Shown one piece after another: positions 7,304 to 14,727 of a stretch of DNA of 15,239 nt. Each line of letters begins with the position of its first letter. Positions within the stretch are counted from its first letter, which is position 1. This stretch comes from an uncultured Maribacter sp. (lineage in GTDB: Bacteria; Bacteroidota; Bacteroidia; Flavobacteriales; Flavobacteriaceae). The DNA is taken from assembly GCA_905479535.1 (NCBI GenBank), contig CAJQMW010000115.1:1-15239 (forward strand). Reading direction: 5' to 3'. The notes under the pieces were generated by a model that was not told the DNA's origin, made no database searches, and saw nothing but the letters and a program-made list of their open reading frames with translations. A program made the position numbers and the translations under genes.

Positions 7304-9082
7304 CTATAATTGTTTGTCCATTAACGAGATTACCTCACTGGCCTTATCGTAGTCGTTCTGCATCTGTACTTCTGAAAATGGGCTATATCTAGCCGCCTCA
7401 CAATTGGTAAGTAGTTCCAGAAAACCTGCAATCGTAGATTCATCAACTTGTTTCTTATGCAGTAGTTCCGATATTTTATCCTTACTGAATTCCGAGGTTT
7501 CTATCTTAAGTTTGGCTTTTAGGTAATTGTGCAAGGCTTTTTCCAAGGCTACATAAAAAGAATCTTTGTTGCCTAATTCTTTCTTTGCTTTTGAAAGGTA
7601 TTTTCGTGCCAACCTATTGGCTCTTCTTACTTTGTTCCCAACCACATCACTGGCTATTTCCGCTCTCTTTTTTCTAAAAAGTATGGCTATTGGTATGAAT
7701 AACAGCGGTCCGAACAGTAATATATAGAAGAGATTGGACCCTAAAAAGTAGTTGGTGCCGATGGCCGTTAGATTAGCATCAAGTTTTATAAAATTAAACT
7801 GACTGCCACTTGCCACCACATTCTGCTTGTTAGCCCCTGAAGCTACCGCAGAAGTGTTTGCTCCGCTCGTTGGACCTTCCAGTACATTGATAATAATTTC
7901 GTCAGAGGTAAGGGTGGTATATTTTTCTGTTTTTGGATTGAAGTAACTAAAGGATATGGGCTGTAATGGATACTTTCCCCTAAAAGCGGGAACAATGGTA
8001 TAATCATTGGAAACAGTGCCCTGCATACCGGCAAGGGTTGTTCGTACACCTTCCTTGAATTCTGGTTCATAAACTTCTAACGAACTTGGCAAAACGGGCT
8101 CCGGAAGTTTAAAAAGTTTTAGGTTTCCTTTACCGCTTACCTCGATTGTAGCCCGTAGCGATTCTGATGCATTAAGACTTCTTTTGCTGGTCGTAACCGC
8201 AAAATCAAATTCTCCTACGGCACCACTAAAGTCAACTGGTCGATTTTTGGATGGCAACGCTTTCGCATTAATTGTCCTTTTACCGGCAGAAACCGTTTTA
8301 TTGGTCTGTGCATAAATCCTACCGCCAAAGAAGTCCCTCTTATTGGTGGGGACATCCACGGTCACATCCAAGGAAAGTGGTTCTATTTCCAGTTCCCCCG
8401 ATTTTTGAGGATAGAGCACCACCCGTTTTAATACTACATACCGGTAAGGTTTTCCTTGGTAAGTTCCATTTTGTGCATTCAGCGCCGATACCTTTATATC
8501 CTGACTCCAGAAGTTATTGTATTTAGGGTTGTCCAGAGGTTGATAATTGGAAACACTTATAGAGGGACTTACGTATAGTTTATAAACCACACTTATGGCC
8601 TCGTTCATGTACGGATTGGTCTTGGAGACCTCGGCGACTAGGTGTAAATTTTCGTCCGCCACATCGTCCGCGGTCATTTGATCACTTGGCTTGTCTACCG
8701 CAGCAGTGACTTCTACGTCTTTTGGCAATGACTTATAAGTCTTCCCGTCGATAACGATGGAGGCTTGTTTTATGGTGAATTTTCCCTTGGCAGAAGGAGC
8801 CAAGGTGTACGAATAGGTTTTTGAATAGCTCCGCACACCGTTAATCCAAGAAGAACTGATGGATTGAGAGGGACCCATAAGCACCCTAAAGCCAGTAAAA
8901 TCTGGAGGATTAAAATTATCCCCATCCTTATTCATGGTAAAATCTACCCTTAGACGCTCATTTAGACCTAATTTTGATTTGCTCAGCTTCATTTCAAAAG
9001 TCACCGCACCCTTGTCCTGTGCCTTCAGTGCAAAGGCAAGTATAAATACTGTAATGAACGCAATGGGTTTTTTATAATTCAT
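7304..9082 (-). CDS. batD: BatD, large periplasmic protein with C-terminal membrane anchor
   Basis: This protein of 592 residues has a signal peptide (about 1-20, ending LKAQ), a long beta-rich periplasmic region (about 25-430), one membrane helix (about 448-469) and a cytoplasmic helical tail (about 475-592). VTFEMKLSKSKLGLNERLRV and the repeated Ig-like segments are typical of the BatD (oxygen-tolerance) family. The frame also allows a TTG start six bases upstream, directly after the batC stop. I prefer the ATG at 9082, which gives MNYKKPIAFITVFILAF, a clean signal peptide. It lies 6 nt after batC and 4 nt before batE. BatD is thought to be the periplasmic partner of the VWA proteins. A second BatD-like protein is encoded earlier in the cluster. 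Confidence 0.92.
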   Translation of the reverse strand: MNYKKPIAFITVFILAFALKAQDKGAVTFEMKLSKSKLGLNERLRVDFTMNKDGDNFNPPDFTGFRVLMGPSQSISSSWINGVRSYSKTYSYTLAPSAKGKFTIKQASIVIDGKTYKSLPKDVEVTAAVDKPSDQMTADDVADENLHLVAEVSKTNPYMNEAISVVYKLYVSPSISVSNYQPLDNPKYNNFWSQDIKVSALNAQNGTYQGKPYRYVVLKRVVLYPQKSGELEIEPLSLDVTVDVPTNKRDFFGGRIYAQTNKTVSAGKRTINAKALPSKNRPVDFSGAVGEFDFAVTTSKRSLNASESLRATIEVSGKGNLKLFKLPEPVLPSSLEVYEPEFKEGVRTTLAGMQGTVSNDYTIVPAFRGKYPLQPISFSYFNPKTEKYTTLTSDEIIINVLEGPTSGANTSAVASGANKQNVVASGSQFNFIKLDANLTAIGTNYFLGSNLFYILLFGPLLFIPIAILFRKKRAEIASDVVGNKVRRANRLARKYLSKAKKELGNKDSFYVALEKALHNYLKAKLKIETSEFSKDKISELLHKKQVDESTIAGFLELLTNCEAARYSPFSEVQMQNDYDKASEVISLMDKQL

Positions 9083-9088
9083 AATCAA

Positions 9089-9943
9089 TTACCAATCCTT
9101 TTCATTTTTAACTTTTGCTCCCTGTACTTTTTTGGCATCAATTTTATCCTGAACCTTTTTTTCTGCATTCTGCATGGCCCTTAACAGGTTCTCAACTTGC
9201 TGCTTGGAAAGTTGGTTTGGACGTTTTTGAGGTTGATCTTGAGGTTTGTCTCCTTGTTCCGGTTTTTTCTTCTGTTCCTCTTTTTTATCACCATCACCTT
9301 CTTTGTTCTCATCCTTCTTTTCATCACCCTCATCGCCCTTGTCACCTTTATCTCCTTGATCCTTTTTATCCTGGTCTTTTTCGTCCTTATTATCACCCTC
9401 CTTATTCTCGTCCTTATCCTTCTTGTCCTGTTGGTCTTCCTTATCCTTGTTCTCGTCGTTTTTGTCCTTGTTTTCTTCGTCTTTCTTTAACATTTCCTTT
9501 GCTAAGGCAAGGTTATAACGTGTTTCCTCATCTTTAGGGTCGTTGCGTAACGCTTGCTTGTAGGCCTCCACAGCTTTTGCATAATCTTTTCGTTTCATGA
9601 ACACGTTGCCCATGTTATGATAGGCCTTATGCTTCTCTTTTTTTGAAGACGCCGTTTCGCCGGCCTCTTTAAACCTGCCAAAGGCTTCACTAAAGGTCTC
9701 GTTATTGTAATACGCATTACCCAAGTTATAGGGTGCGGCAGCATTTTCGGGACTCTCGGCAATGGCTTTTCTGTAATCTATTTCCGCTTCAATGAAATTA
9801 TTTTCGGATAGTTTTTTGTTGCCTTCCCAAGTAAGGTTAGTGGAACTTCTAAGCCCTTTTTCTTTTGCCTCAAGATCCTCTTCCTGCGCTAGAACAGGCA
9901 CGGATATGAAAAATATTAAAAGTAATCGAATCATCGCCTTCAT
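9089..9943 (-). CDS. batC: BatC, TPR protein with long charged low-complexity tail
   Basis: This 284-residue protein has a signal peptide (1-19, ending VLAQ) and TPR repeats over about 35-150 (AAPYNLGNAYYN and KAYHNMGNVFMKR are typical first helices). A low-complexity stretch of about 80 residues (154-235) is made almost only of Lys, Asp, Glu, Asn, Gln and Gly. A short helical C-terminal motif follows (LSKQQVENLLRAMQNAEKKV, about 245-264), which looks conserved and may be the part that binds a partner. The start is 1 nt after the batB stop. It is expected to be periplasmic and to assemble with BatA/BatB. The charged tract is encoded by imperfect GAC/GAT/AAG/AAT codon runs and may vary in length between strains. 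On the plus strand its complement makes a spurious hydrophobic frame. Confidence 0.9.
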   Translation of the reverse strand: MKAMIRLLLIFFISVPVLAQEEDLEAKEKGLRSSTNLTWEGNKKLSENNFIEAEIDYRKAIAESPENAAAPYNLGNAYYNNETFSEAFGRFKEAGETASSKKEKHKAYHNMGNVFMKRKDYAKAVEAYKQALRNDPKDEETRYNLALAKEMLKKDEENKDKNDENKDKEDQQDKKDKDENKEGDNKDEKDQDKKDQGDKGDKGDEGDEKKDENKEGDGDKKEEQKKKPEQGDKPQDQPQKRPNQLSKQQVENLLRAMQNAEKKVQDKIDAKKVQGAKVKNEKDW

Positions 9944-9944
9944 A

Positions 9945-10991
9945 CTAGTCTATCTCTTTTTCGTTAAACAAATTCAGCTTCTTCAACCATTGCGTCTTGC
10001 GGTCCAATATAAATATTTCTAAAAACAGGAACAAAAGCCCGGCTCCTAGAAACCATTGGAACTGGTTCTTGTATTCGGCAAACTGTTTGGCCTCAAACTC
10101 CTTTTTATCCATTTGAAGCAACTCTTCCTTGATAAGTTCTACGGCCTCATCGGTGTTAGAGCCGTCAATATATTTTCCATTGCCTTCATCGGATATATCC
10201 ATGAGTATTTCCTGATTAAGTTTTGTGATCACCACCTCGCCTTGCGCATCTTTTTTCAAGCTTTCTAAAATACCATTTCTTTTCAGGGGGATGGGCGCTC
10301 CTTTTGGCTTACCGACACCAATGGTATAAATTTGAATACCTGCCTCTACCGCGTCCTCTACCGCATTCAACGTTGAACCCTCGGAATGGTCCTCGCCATC
10401 TGAAATAATGAAAAGTACCCTATTGGTCTGCTCTTCATCGTCGTAAAAAGTAGTTGCCAATTCTATGGCCTCGTTGATTGCCGTTCCTTGGGAGGTGAGC
10501 ATATCCGTATTCATACTTTGCAAAAACATTTTGGCGGCCCCATAATCTGTAGTAATGGGCAGTTGAGGAAATGCCTGATCCGCATAGGCAATGATACCAA
10601 TGCGATCGCTTGCCAATTGATTGATGATTTCAGATACCAATCGTTTCGCCTTTTCCAACCGGTTCGGTGCAATGTCCTCGGCCAACATGCTTTTGGAAAC
10701 ATCTACGGCGAATACAATATCCACACCTTCACGTTTTACGGTCTCCAGTTTGGTGCCGATTTTTGGATTTACAAGTCCCAGAATCAGCCCGGAAAGCCCT
10801 AACAAGAATAGGATAAGTTTCAAAGTACCCTTGTAGTATGATCTATTTGGGGTTAACCGCTTTAGAAGCGAACTATCCGCAAACTTCTTTTGAGTTCTTT
10901 TTTTCCAAACCAAAAGCAACAGAAATAAGGTAATGATCACCGGAATGATGAACAACAAATAGAAGTATATTTTTTCGTCTAACTGAATCAT
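9945..10991 (-). CDS. batB: BatB, membrane-anchored von Willebrand factor A protein
   Basis: This 348-residue protein has two N-terminal membrane helices (about 8-29 and 56-74), a periplasmic or cytoplasmic VWA domain (about 88-290) and a C-terminal helix (about 311-329). The metal-binding MIDAS residues are complete: D97, S99 and S101 in DVSKS, T170, and D198 in SDGED. It is a paralogue of the preceding BatA, and the two VWA proteins are thought to form a complex driven by the MoxR ATPase. It is 1 nt from batC downstream but 52 nt from batA upstream, and that gap holds an inverted repeat. Confidence 0.94.
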   Translation of the reverse strand: MIQLDEKIYFYLLFIIPVIITLFLLLLVWKKRTQKKFADSSLLKRLTPNRSYYKGTLKLILFLLGLSGLILGLVNPKIGTKLETVKREGVDIVFAVDVSKSMLAEDIAPNRLEKAKRLVSEIINQLASDRIGIIAYADQAFPQLPITTDYGAAKMFLQSMNTDMLTSQGTAINEAIELATTFYDDEEQTNRVLFIISDGEDHSEGSTLNAVEDAVEAGIQIYTIGVGKPKGAPIPLKRNGILESLKKDAQGEVVITKLNQEILMDISDEGNGKYIDGSNTDEAVELIKEELLQMDKKEFEAKQFAEYKNQFQWFLGAGLLFLFLEIFILDRKTQWLKKLNLFNEKEID

Positions 10992-11006
10992 ATTCTTTCC
11001 GCTCTC

Positions 11007-11040
11007 AGACCTGTCGGGTTTTCAAAACCTGACAGGTCTT
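11007..11040. repeat. 34-bp near-perfect inverted repeat between batA and batB
   Basis: Arms AGACCTGTCGGGTTTT (11007-11022) and AAAACCTGACAGGTCT (11024-11039) are reverse complements except for one base and are separated by one base. It occupies most of the 52-nt gap inside an otherwise tight operon. On the minus strand no T run follows the hairpin, so it is not a standard terminator for the bat genes. I associate ACCTGTCAGGTTTT-type palindromes with dispersed repeats in Bacteroidota, but cannot confirm copy number here. Confidence 0.85.
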
Positions 11041-11043
11041 ATT

Positions 11044-12042
11044 TTAAATAAAACTACGAAACAAAGTATTTCGTAACACCCATTCCAACAAGAGCAAAGT
11101 GCCTGCCAGTAATACCCATGGCCTGAACCGCTCTTCGTAACGGTAGTATTTGAACTCCTCTATCTCCGTTTTCTCCAGTTTATTTATTTCATCGTAGATG
11201 TCTTCAAGGGTCTCATTATCCGTGGCCCTAAAGTATTTTCCACCTGTCACCTCGGCAATATCCTTAAGCAACTCCTCATCAATTTCTACTTGCCGCATTC
11301 CGTACCTAAAGGAGCCATCGGAATTGTAAGCAATAGGCGATAAGGCATTTCCGTTCGTTCCCAGACCAATGGTGTATGTTTTAATATCAAACTCAATGGC
11401 AAGGTCGGCCGCGGTTTGGGGCTCAATAAAACCGGAATTGTTCACCCCGTCCGTTAATAGGATTATGATTTTACTTTTTGCCTTACTTTCTTTTAACCGG
11501 TTCACCGATGTTGCCAATCCCATTCCTATCGCCGTACCATCTTGCAACTGACCATAGGTGATTTCACGCAGGGCGCTGAGCACAATGGATTTGTCCGTAG
11601 TTATAGGTGTTTTGGTATAGCCCTCGCCCGCATAGGCCACCAAACCAATACGGTCATTGGGCCTCTTTTTAATGAAATCAGCGGCAACTTTCTTTAATGC
11701 CGACAATCTATTGGGTTTTAAATCGCGTGCCAACATACTAGAAGAAACATCAATGGCAATAACGATGTCTATTCCCTTGGTCGTTTTTGTCCGGGTTGAG
11801 ATATCTTCTGTTTGAGGTCTCGCCATGGCAACGATGATTGCACCAAGGGCGATCAATCGCATTACGAACAGAGCGGGTTTGAGCTTTGGCAAAATACCCT
11901 CGAATTTAAATCCTTTTATGCTGGAAATCCTCAGGGAAGCCGTTTCTTCTTTCCGTTTAAATATATACCACAGGATCGCTAATGGCAGCAATAAGAATAG
12001 CCAAAAGAAATCAGGATTCGCAAATGATATATTATCTAACAT
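11044..12042 (-). CDS. batA: BatA, membrane-anchored von Willebrand factor A protein
   Basis: This 332-residue protein has N-terminal membrane helices (about 11-29 and 56-74), a VWA domain (about 90-290) and a C-terminal helix (about 308-325). The MIDAS site is intact: D98, S100 and S102 in DVSSS, T170 in DGT, and D198 in TDGVNN. It is a close architectural match to BatB, suggesting an old tandem duplication that is conserved as a pair in Bacteroidota. The ATG lies 41 nt after the present stop of the upstream gene. It would directly follow that gene's stop (TAA then ATG) if the frameshift there were undone, so the two were probably translationally coupled. Confidence 0.95.
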   Translation of the reverse strand: MLDNISFANPDFFWLFLLLPLAILWYIFKRKEETASLRISSIKGFKFEGILPKLKPALFVMRLIALGAIIVAMARPQTEDISTRTKTTKGIDIVIAIDVSSSMLARDLKPNRLSALKKVAADFIKKRPNDRIGLVAYAGEGYTKTPITTDKSIVLSALREITYGQLQDGTAIGMGLATSVNRLKESKAKSKIIILLTDGVNNSGFIEPQTAADLAIEFDIKTYTIGLGTNGNALSPIAYNSDGSFRYGMRQVEIDEELLKDIAEVTGGKYFRATDNETLEDIYDEINKLEKTEIEEFKYYRYEERFRPWVLLAGTLLLLEWVLRNTLFRSFI

Positions 12043-12118
12043 TTAAACTTCCGTTTTAACCTCTACATTGGTTAGTATTCGATCTACAATTTCTTGGGCG
12101 TAAACATCGTCATCCAAC
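12043..12118 (-). other. Out-of-frame C-terminal tail of the BatD-like gene
   Basis: In the +1-shifted frame the DNA continues smoothly as LDDDVYAQEIVDRIL then TNVEVKTEV and a TAA at 12045-12043, directly abutting the batA ATG. In the frame of the upstream gene the same stretch gives CWMTMFTPKKL and stops at 12084. The good protein sequence in the shifted frame and the exact abutment to batA show that a one-base loss (or two-base gain) occurred at about 12117-12123. Confidence 0.8.
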
Positions 12119-13703
12119 AAGAAAGGATAACGTACTGTTGAAACCCTTTACCACCAAAAAGGAGCACGGTATATTCTCCCTTGACCAACTCTTCCGACTC
12201 CGGCACCTTAAATTTTCCACTACCATAAACTTTAAGGCCCTTTACACCACTAAGTGAAGTAAACTCTTCTTGTTTGGTGATGATATTTTTGGTGCCTTGT
12301 GCCTCGAACTGTTTGATGATCTGTTCTATCGTTTGGCCAAAGTCCGGCTCCACCTCTTGGTTTAGGGTTATAGAAGTTGTTGCTATGGTAAACAGGCCAA
12401 TGGCACTTCTATAACCAAAAGCTTGGATATCCGCTATCGTGGCTTTTGCTTCCGGTGGGAGTTTTATTTCTTGACGCACAAGAACCTTGGGGGTTTCCAG
12501 CACTATGGGAGGATAGCCATAAGAGCTGGAAATCCAATCGCTTTCTAATAACTCTTTGGTGGGATGGCCTAGAACGGTATCCTTTAGATATCCAAACCCG
12601 AACTTGAAGCCGGCGATAGTCGTAGCAAGTAGTAATATCGCAGCAAACGATGCTATGCCGATTACAAGCCTTTTCTTTTGTTTTTTACGCTCCAGCTCTT
12701 CCTGATACTCTGCTTGCTGCATTAATTCCTCCTCTGTAGGTTCTGGAAGGGCATCATGGGTCTTAACCACTATTTGTTCCACTAATTTCCTGTCCTGCTC
12801 CGCTACGCTTGTAGCCGGTTTGGATTTGGCGAATTTCACCAAATCGGCCGTTTGTAAAATATTTTTAAACTGGTTTATAGTGTCCGTGTCCAATTCCAGC
12901 TCGCCGGAATCGCGCAGCAGTTCCAACTTATCGATCAATTGGTCCGTTGTGCTCTCTAAGGCCGATACGTGTGCATCTTCTTCCAAATAGGAGCGCACGA
13001 TACTGGTGAGTTCAGAGTAATATTCTTTGTATTCGTCCTGAATTAAATACTTGGAATTTTCCAAGCGTTTCAATTCAAGAAGGGCCCGATCGTATGGTGG
13101 CAATAGTGCTTCCTTTTCATCTTCGGTCAATGGTTTTTTCCGGACGAAGAACCAATAAAATAGACCTCCCAAGATCGCCAAAACCAGCAGACCGATCAAA
13201 AGGTATTTCCACCAATCTGGATTTGATTTCTCTACATTGATCAATGGTTTAATATCGTACATTTTTTGGGCCACGGTATCCACGGGAACCGTTGCAACAT
13301 TGATCAACATGGAATCCGTAAAATAACCAACCCCGTTTACCTCTACACGCTGTGCAGGCAATTTATAGGCACCGGAATCAAACTGGGTCAGCGCATATAT
13401 TTTTTCTAGTGTAAGTCGGTCTTTTTTGCGAGTGGTGTCCGTAGCAAAGGCTTCTACGGTTTCCAAAGGAGAAAACGTTTGTCCCTCAGGGAAAAACACT
13501 TGGGCGGTGGGATCCACGTCCACAGTAACTTTCCATTGTATCTGCTCCCCAATTTTAATAAAGGTGGTGTCTACTTCGGAACTTATGTTGGGCTTGGTCT
13601 GGGAATAGCCTTCGAACCCAAAAATAAAAATGAGTATGGCAAGCCATCGCACATTTTGCGCAGCTATTTTTGTACTTCGTAGACGATACTTCGTACTTCT
13701 CAT
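12084..13703 (-). CDS. BatD-like membrane protein of the Bat cluster, frameshifted at its C-terminus
   Basis: This 539-residue protein has a hydrophobic N-terminus (about 19-34, ending GYSQ), a periplasmic beta-rich domain (about 38-145), a membrane helix (about 165-187) and a cytoplasmic helical domain (about 192-320). A second membrane helix (about 345-366) and a further C-terminal domain (about 380-520) follow. The first half resembles a short BatD, and genes of this kind sit between DUF58 and BatA in many flavobacterial Bat clusters. The ATG directly follows the DUF58 stop. The first 12 residues (MRSTKYRLRSTK) come from a short DNA repeat and are unlikely to be ancestral. After S528 the reading frame shifts: the last 11 residues do not look native, whereas a proper tail of about 25 residues lies in another frame. 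It may be a real mutation or a sequence error. Most of the protein is intact, so I keep it as a gene. Confidence 0.85.
   Translation of the reverse strand: MRSTKYRLRSTKIAAQNVRWLAILIFIFGFEGYSQTKPNISSEVDTTFIKIGEQIQWKVTVDVDPTAQVFFPEGQTFSPLETVEAFATDTTRKKDRLTLEKIYALTQFDSGAYKLPAQRVEVNGVGYFTDSMLINVATVPVDTVAQKMYDIKPLINVEKSNPDWWKYLLIGLLVLAILGGLFYWFFVRKKPLTEDEKEALLPPYDRALLELKRLENSKYLIQDEYKEYYSELTSIVRSYLEEDAHVSALESTTDQLIDKLELLRDSGELELDTDTINQFKNILQTADLVKFAKSKPATSVAEQDRKLVEQIVVKTHDALPEPTEEELMQQAEYQEELERKKQKKRLVIGIASFAAILLLATTIAGFKFGFGYLKDTVLGHPTKELLESDWISSSYGYPPIVLETPKVLVRQEIKLPPEAKATIADIQAFGYRSAIGLFTIATTSITLNQEVEPDFGQTIEQIIKQFEAQGTKNIITKQEEFTSLSGVKGLKVYGSGKFKVPESEELVKGEYTVLLFGGKGFQQYVILSCWMTMFTPKKL
13673..13695. 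repeat. Direct repeat of TACTTCGTA over a start codon region
   Basis: TACTTCGTA occurs at 13673-13681 and again at 13687-13695, with further partial copies beside it (ACTTC at 13696-13699). On the coding strand this encodes the repeated RSTK of MRSTKYRLRSTK at the start of the BatD-like protein. The pattern resembles short tandem repeats usually found between genes, so it may have been inserted at, or drifted into, the 5' end of this gene. Confidence 0.6.
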
Positions 13704-14570
13704 TTACCCTCTTCGTTTAAAAAATCCCAGTAGTTTTTTCACGTAACTTTCATCGACCCTGCAATCCAGCACTCCACAGCCAGATTTGGTAAAAGTTTCC
13801 TTAAAATAGTTTACCCGTTCCCTGTGGAATTCCGCATAGGAATTACGTATTTTTTTTGACTGGGTATTCACCAATTTTAATTTTCCGCTCTCGGCATCCA
13901 TCATTTGAACCATGCCCAGATTAGGAATGCCTTCCTCTCGCTCATCATAAACACGTATTCCTGTTACATCATGTTTGTTTCCGGTAATTTTTAAGGTTCT
14001 TTCGTAATCCGATGCGATAAAATCTGAAAGCACAAAGACGATGGCTTTCTTTTTCATAACGTTCGTGAGGTATTTTAGGGCTTCACCGATATCGGTCTTA
14101 TTGCTTTTTGGTTTGAATTCCAGGAGTTCCCTGATGATCCTTAAAATATGTGTTTTTCCTTTCTTGGGTGGTATAAAAAGTTCTACCTCGTCAGAAAAGA
14201 GGATGAGCCCGACTTTATCGTTATTCTGTAATGCGCTGAATGCCAAGGTGGCGGAGATTTCGGTAACAATTTCGTTCTTGAATTGATTCGTAGTTCCGAA
14301 CATTTCCGAACCGCTTACATCTACCACTAACATCATCGTCAGTTCCCGTTCTTCTTCAAAAATTTTAACGTAAGGCTCGTTATACCTAGCGGTAACGTTC
14401 CAGTCTATGCTTCGTACATCGTCCCCGAATTGATACTGCCGTACTTCGCTAAAGGTCATTCCCCTACCCTTGAACGTAGAGTGATATTCCCCACCAAATA
14501 TATGGTCGGAAAGACGCCTGGTCTTTATCTCTATCTTACGTACTTTTTTGAGTAATTCTTTAGTATCCAT
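13704..14570 (-). CDS. DUF58 (VWA-like) protein of the MoxR/Bat cluster
   Basis: This 288-residue soluble protein has the DUF58 signature GRGMTFSEVRQYQFGDD (35-51) followed by SIDWNVTAR (54-62), and then a VWA-like fold with DVSGS (D84, S86, S88) and LSDF (D183). No signal peptide or membrane helix is seen, so it is cytoplasmic. DUF58 genes nearly always follow moxR, and the two are thought to work together. The stop codon is immediately followed by the ATG of the next gene. Upstream, its start codon touches the end of a repeat element whose last bases (GGGAGGGG before CTTATG) also resemble a Shine-Dalgarno sequence. The ATG at 14570 gives the usual family N-terminus (MDTKELLKKVRKIEI). Confidence 0.96.
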   Translation of the reverse strand: MDTKELLKKVRKIEIKTRRLSDHIFGGEYHSTFKGRGMTFSEVRQYQFGDDVRSIDWNVTARYNEPYVKIFEEERELTMMLVVDVSGSEMFGTTNQFKNEIVTEISATLAFSALQNNDKVGLILFSDEVELFIPPKKGKTHILRIIRELLEFKPKSNKTDIGEALKYLTNVMKKKAIVFVLSDFIASDYERTLKITGNKHDVTGIRVYDEREEGIPNLGMVQMMDAESGKLKLVNTQSKKIRNSYAEFHRERVNYFKETFTKSGCGVLDCRVDESYVKKLLGFFKRRG

Positions 14571-14727
14571 AAGCCCCTCCCAGCCTCCCCAAAGGGGAGA
14601 AGTATTGTTGCGAAATTACAGCATCAACTAAATGATTCAATATCTTTTTGATCTTACAATTTAAAAATTGGTTAGAAATTTTCAGCCTCCCAGATAGAAA
14701 TTCCCCCTTTGGGGGTTAGGGGGCTTT
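14571..14727. repeat. 157-bp intergenic element with imperfect inverted GC-rich ends
   Basis: The gap between moxR and the DUF58 gene is bounded by two related GC-rich arms in opposite orientation. The left arm (14571-14600) reads AAGCCCCT and then CTCCCC-AAA-GGGGAG, a small hairpin. The right arm, read on the minus strand (14727-14700), reads AAAGCCCCCTAA and then CCCCC-AAA-GGGGG. CAGCCTCCC also occurs twice as a direct repeat (14581-14589 and 14683-14691). The middle (14601-14680) is AT-rich with no visible gene. The element reaches from inside the moxR stop codon to the base before the DUF58 ATG. It looks like a small non-autonomous repeat (MITE or REP type). Confidence 0.7.

Noticed and set aside
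9197..9490. Plus-strand frame of 97 residues rich in Leu, Phe and Val, resembling a membrane protein
   Set aside because: It is the exact complement of the Lys/Asp/Glu codons in the batC low-complexity tract; such codons read as Leu, Phe, Val and Ile in reverse. batC has clear domains and operon context.
11007..11040. Intrinsic terminator between batA and batB
   Set aside because: The stem is strong but is followed on the minus strand by a mixed sequence with no T run, and stopping here would cut the Bat operon in half.
12084..12125. Programmed ribosomal frameshift at the end of the BatD-like gene
   Set aside because: No classic slippery heptamer or downstream structure is visible at the shift point, and a small indel or sequence error explains the pattern more simply.
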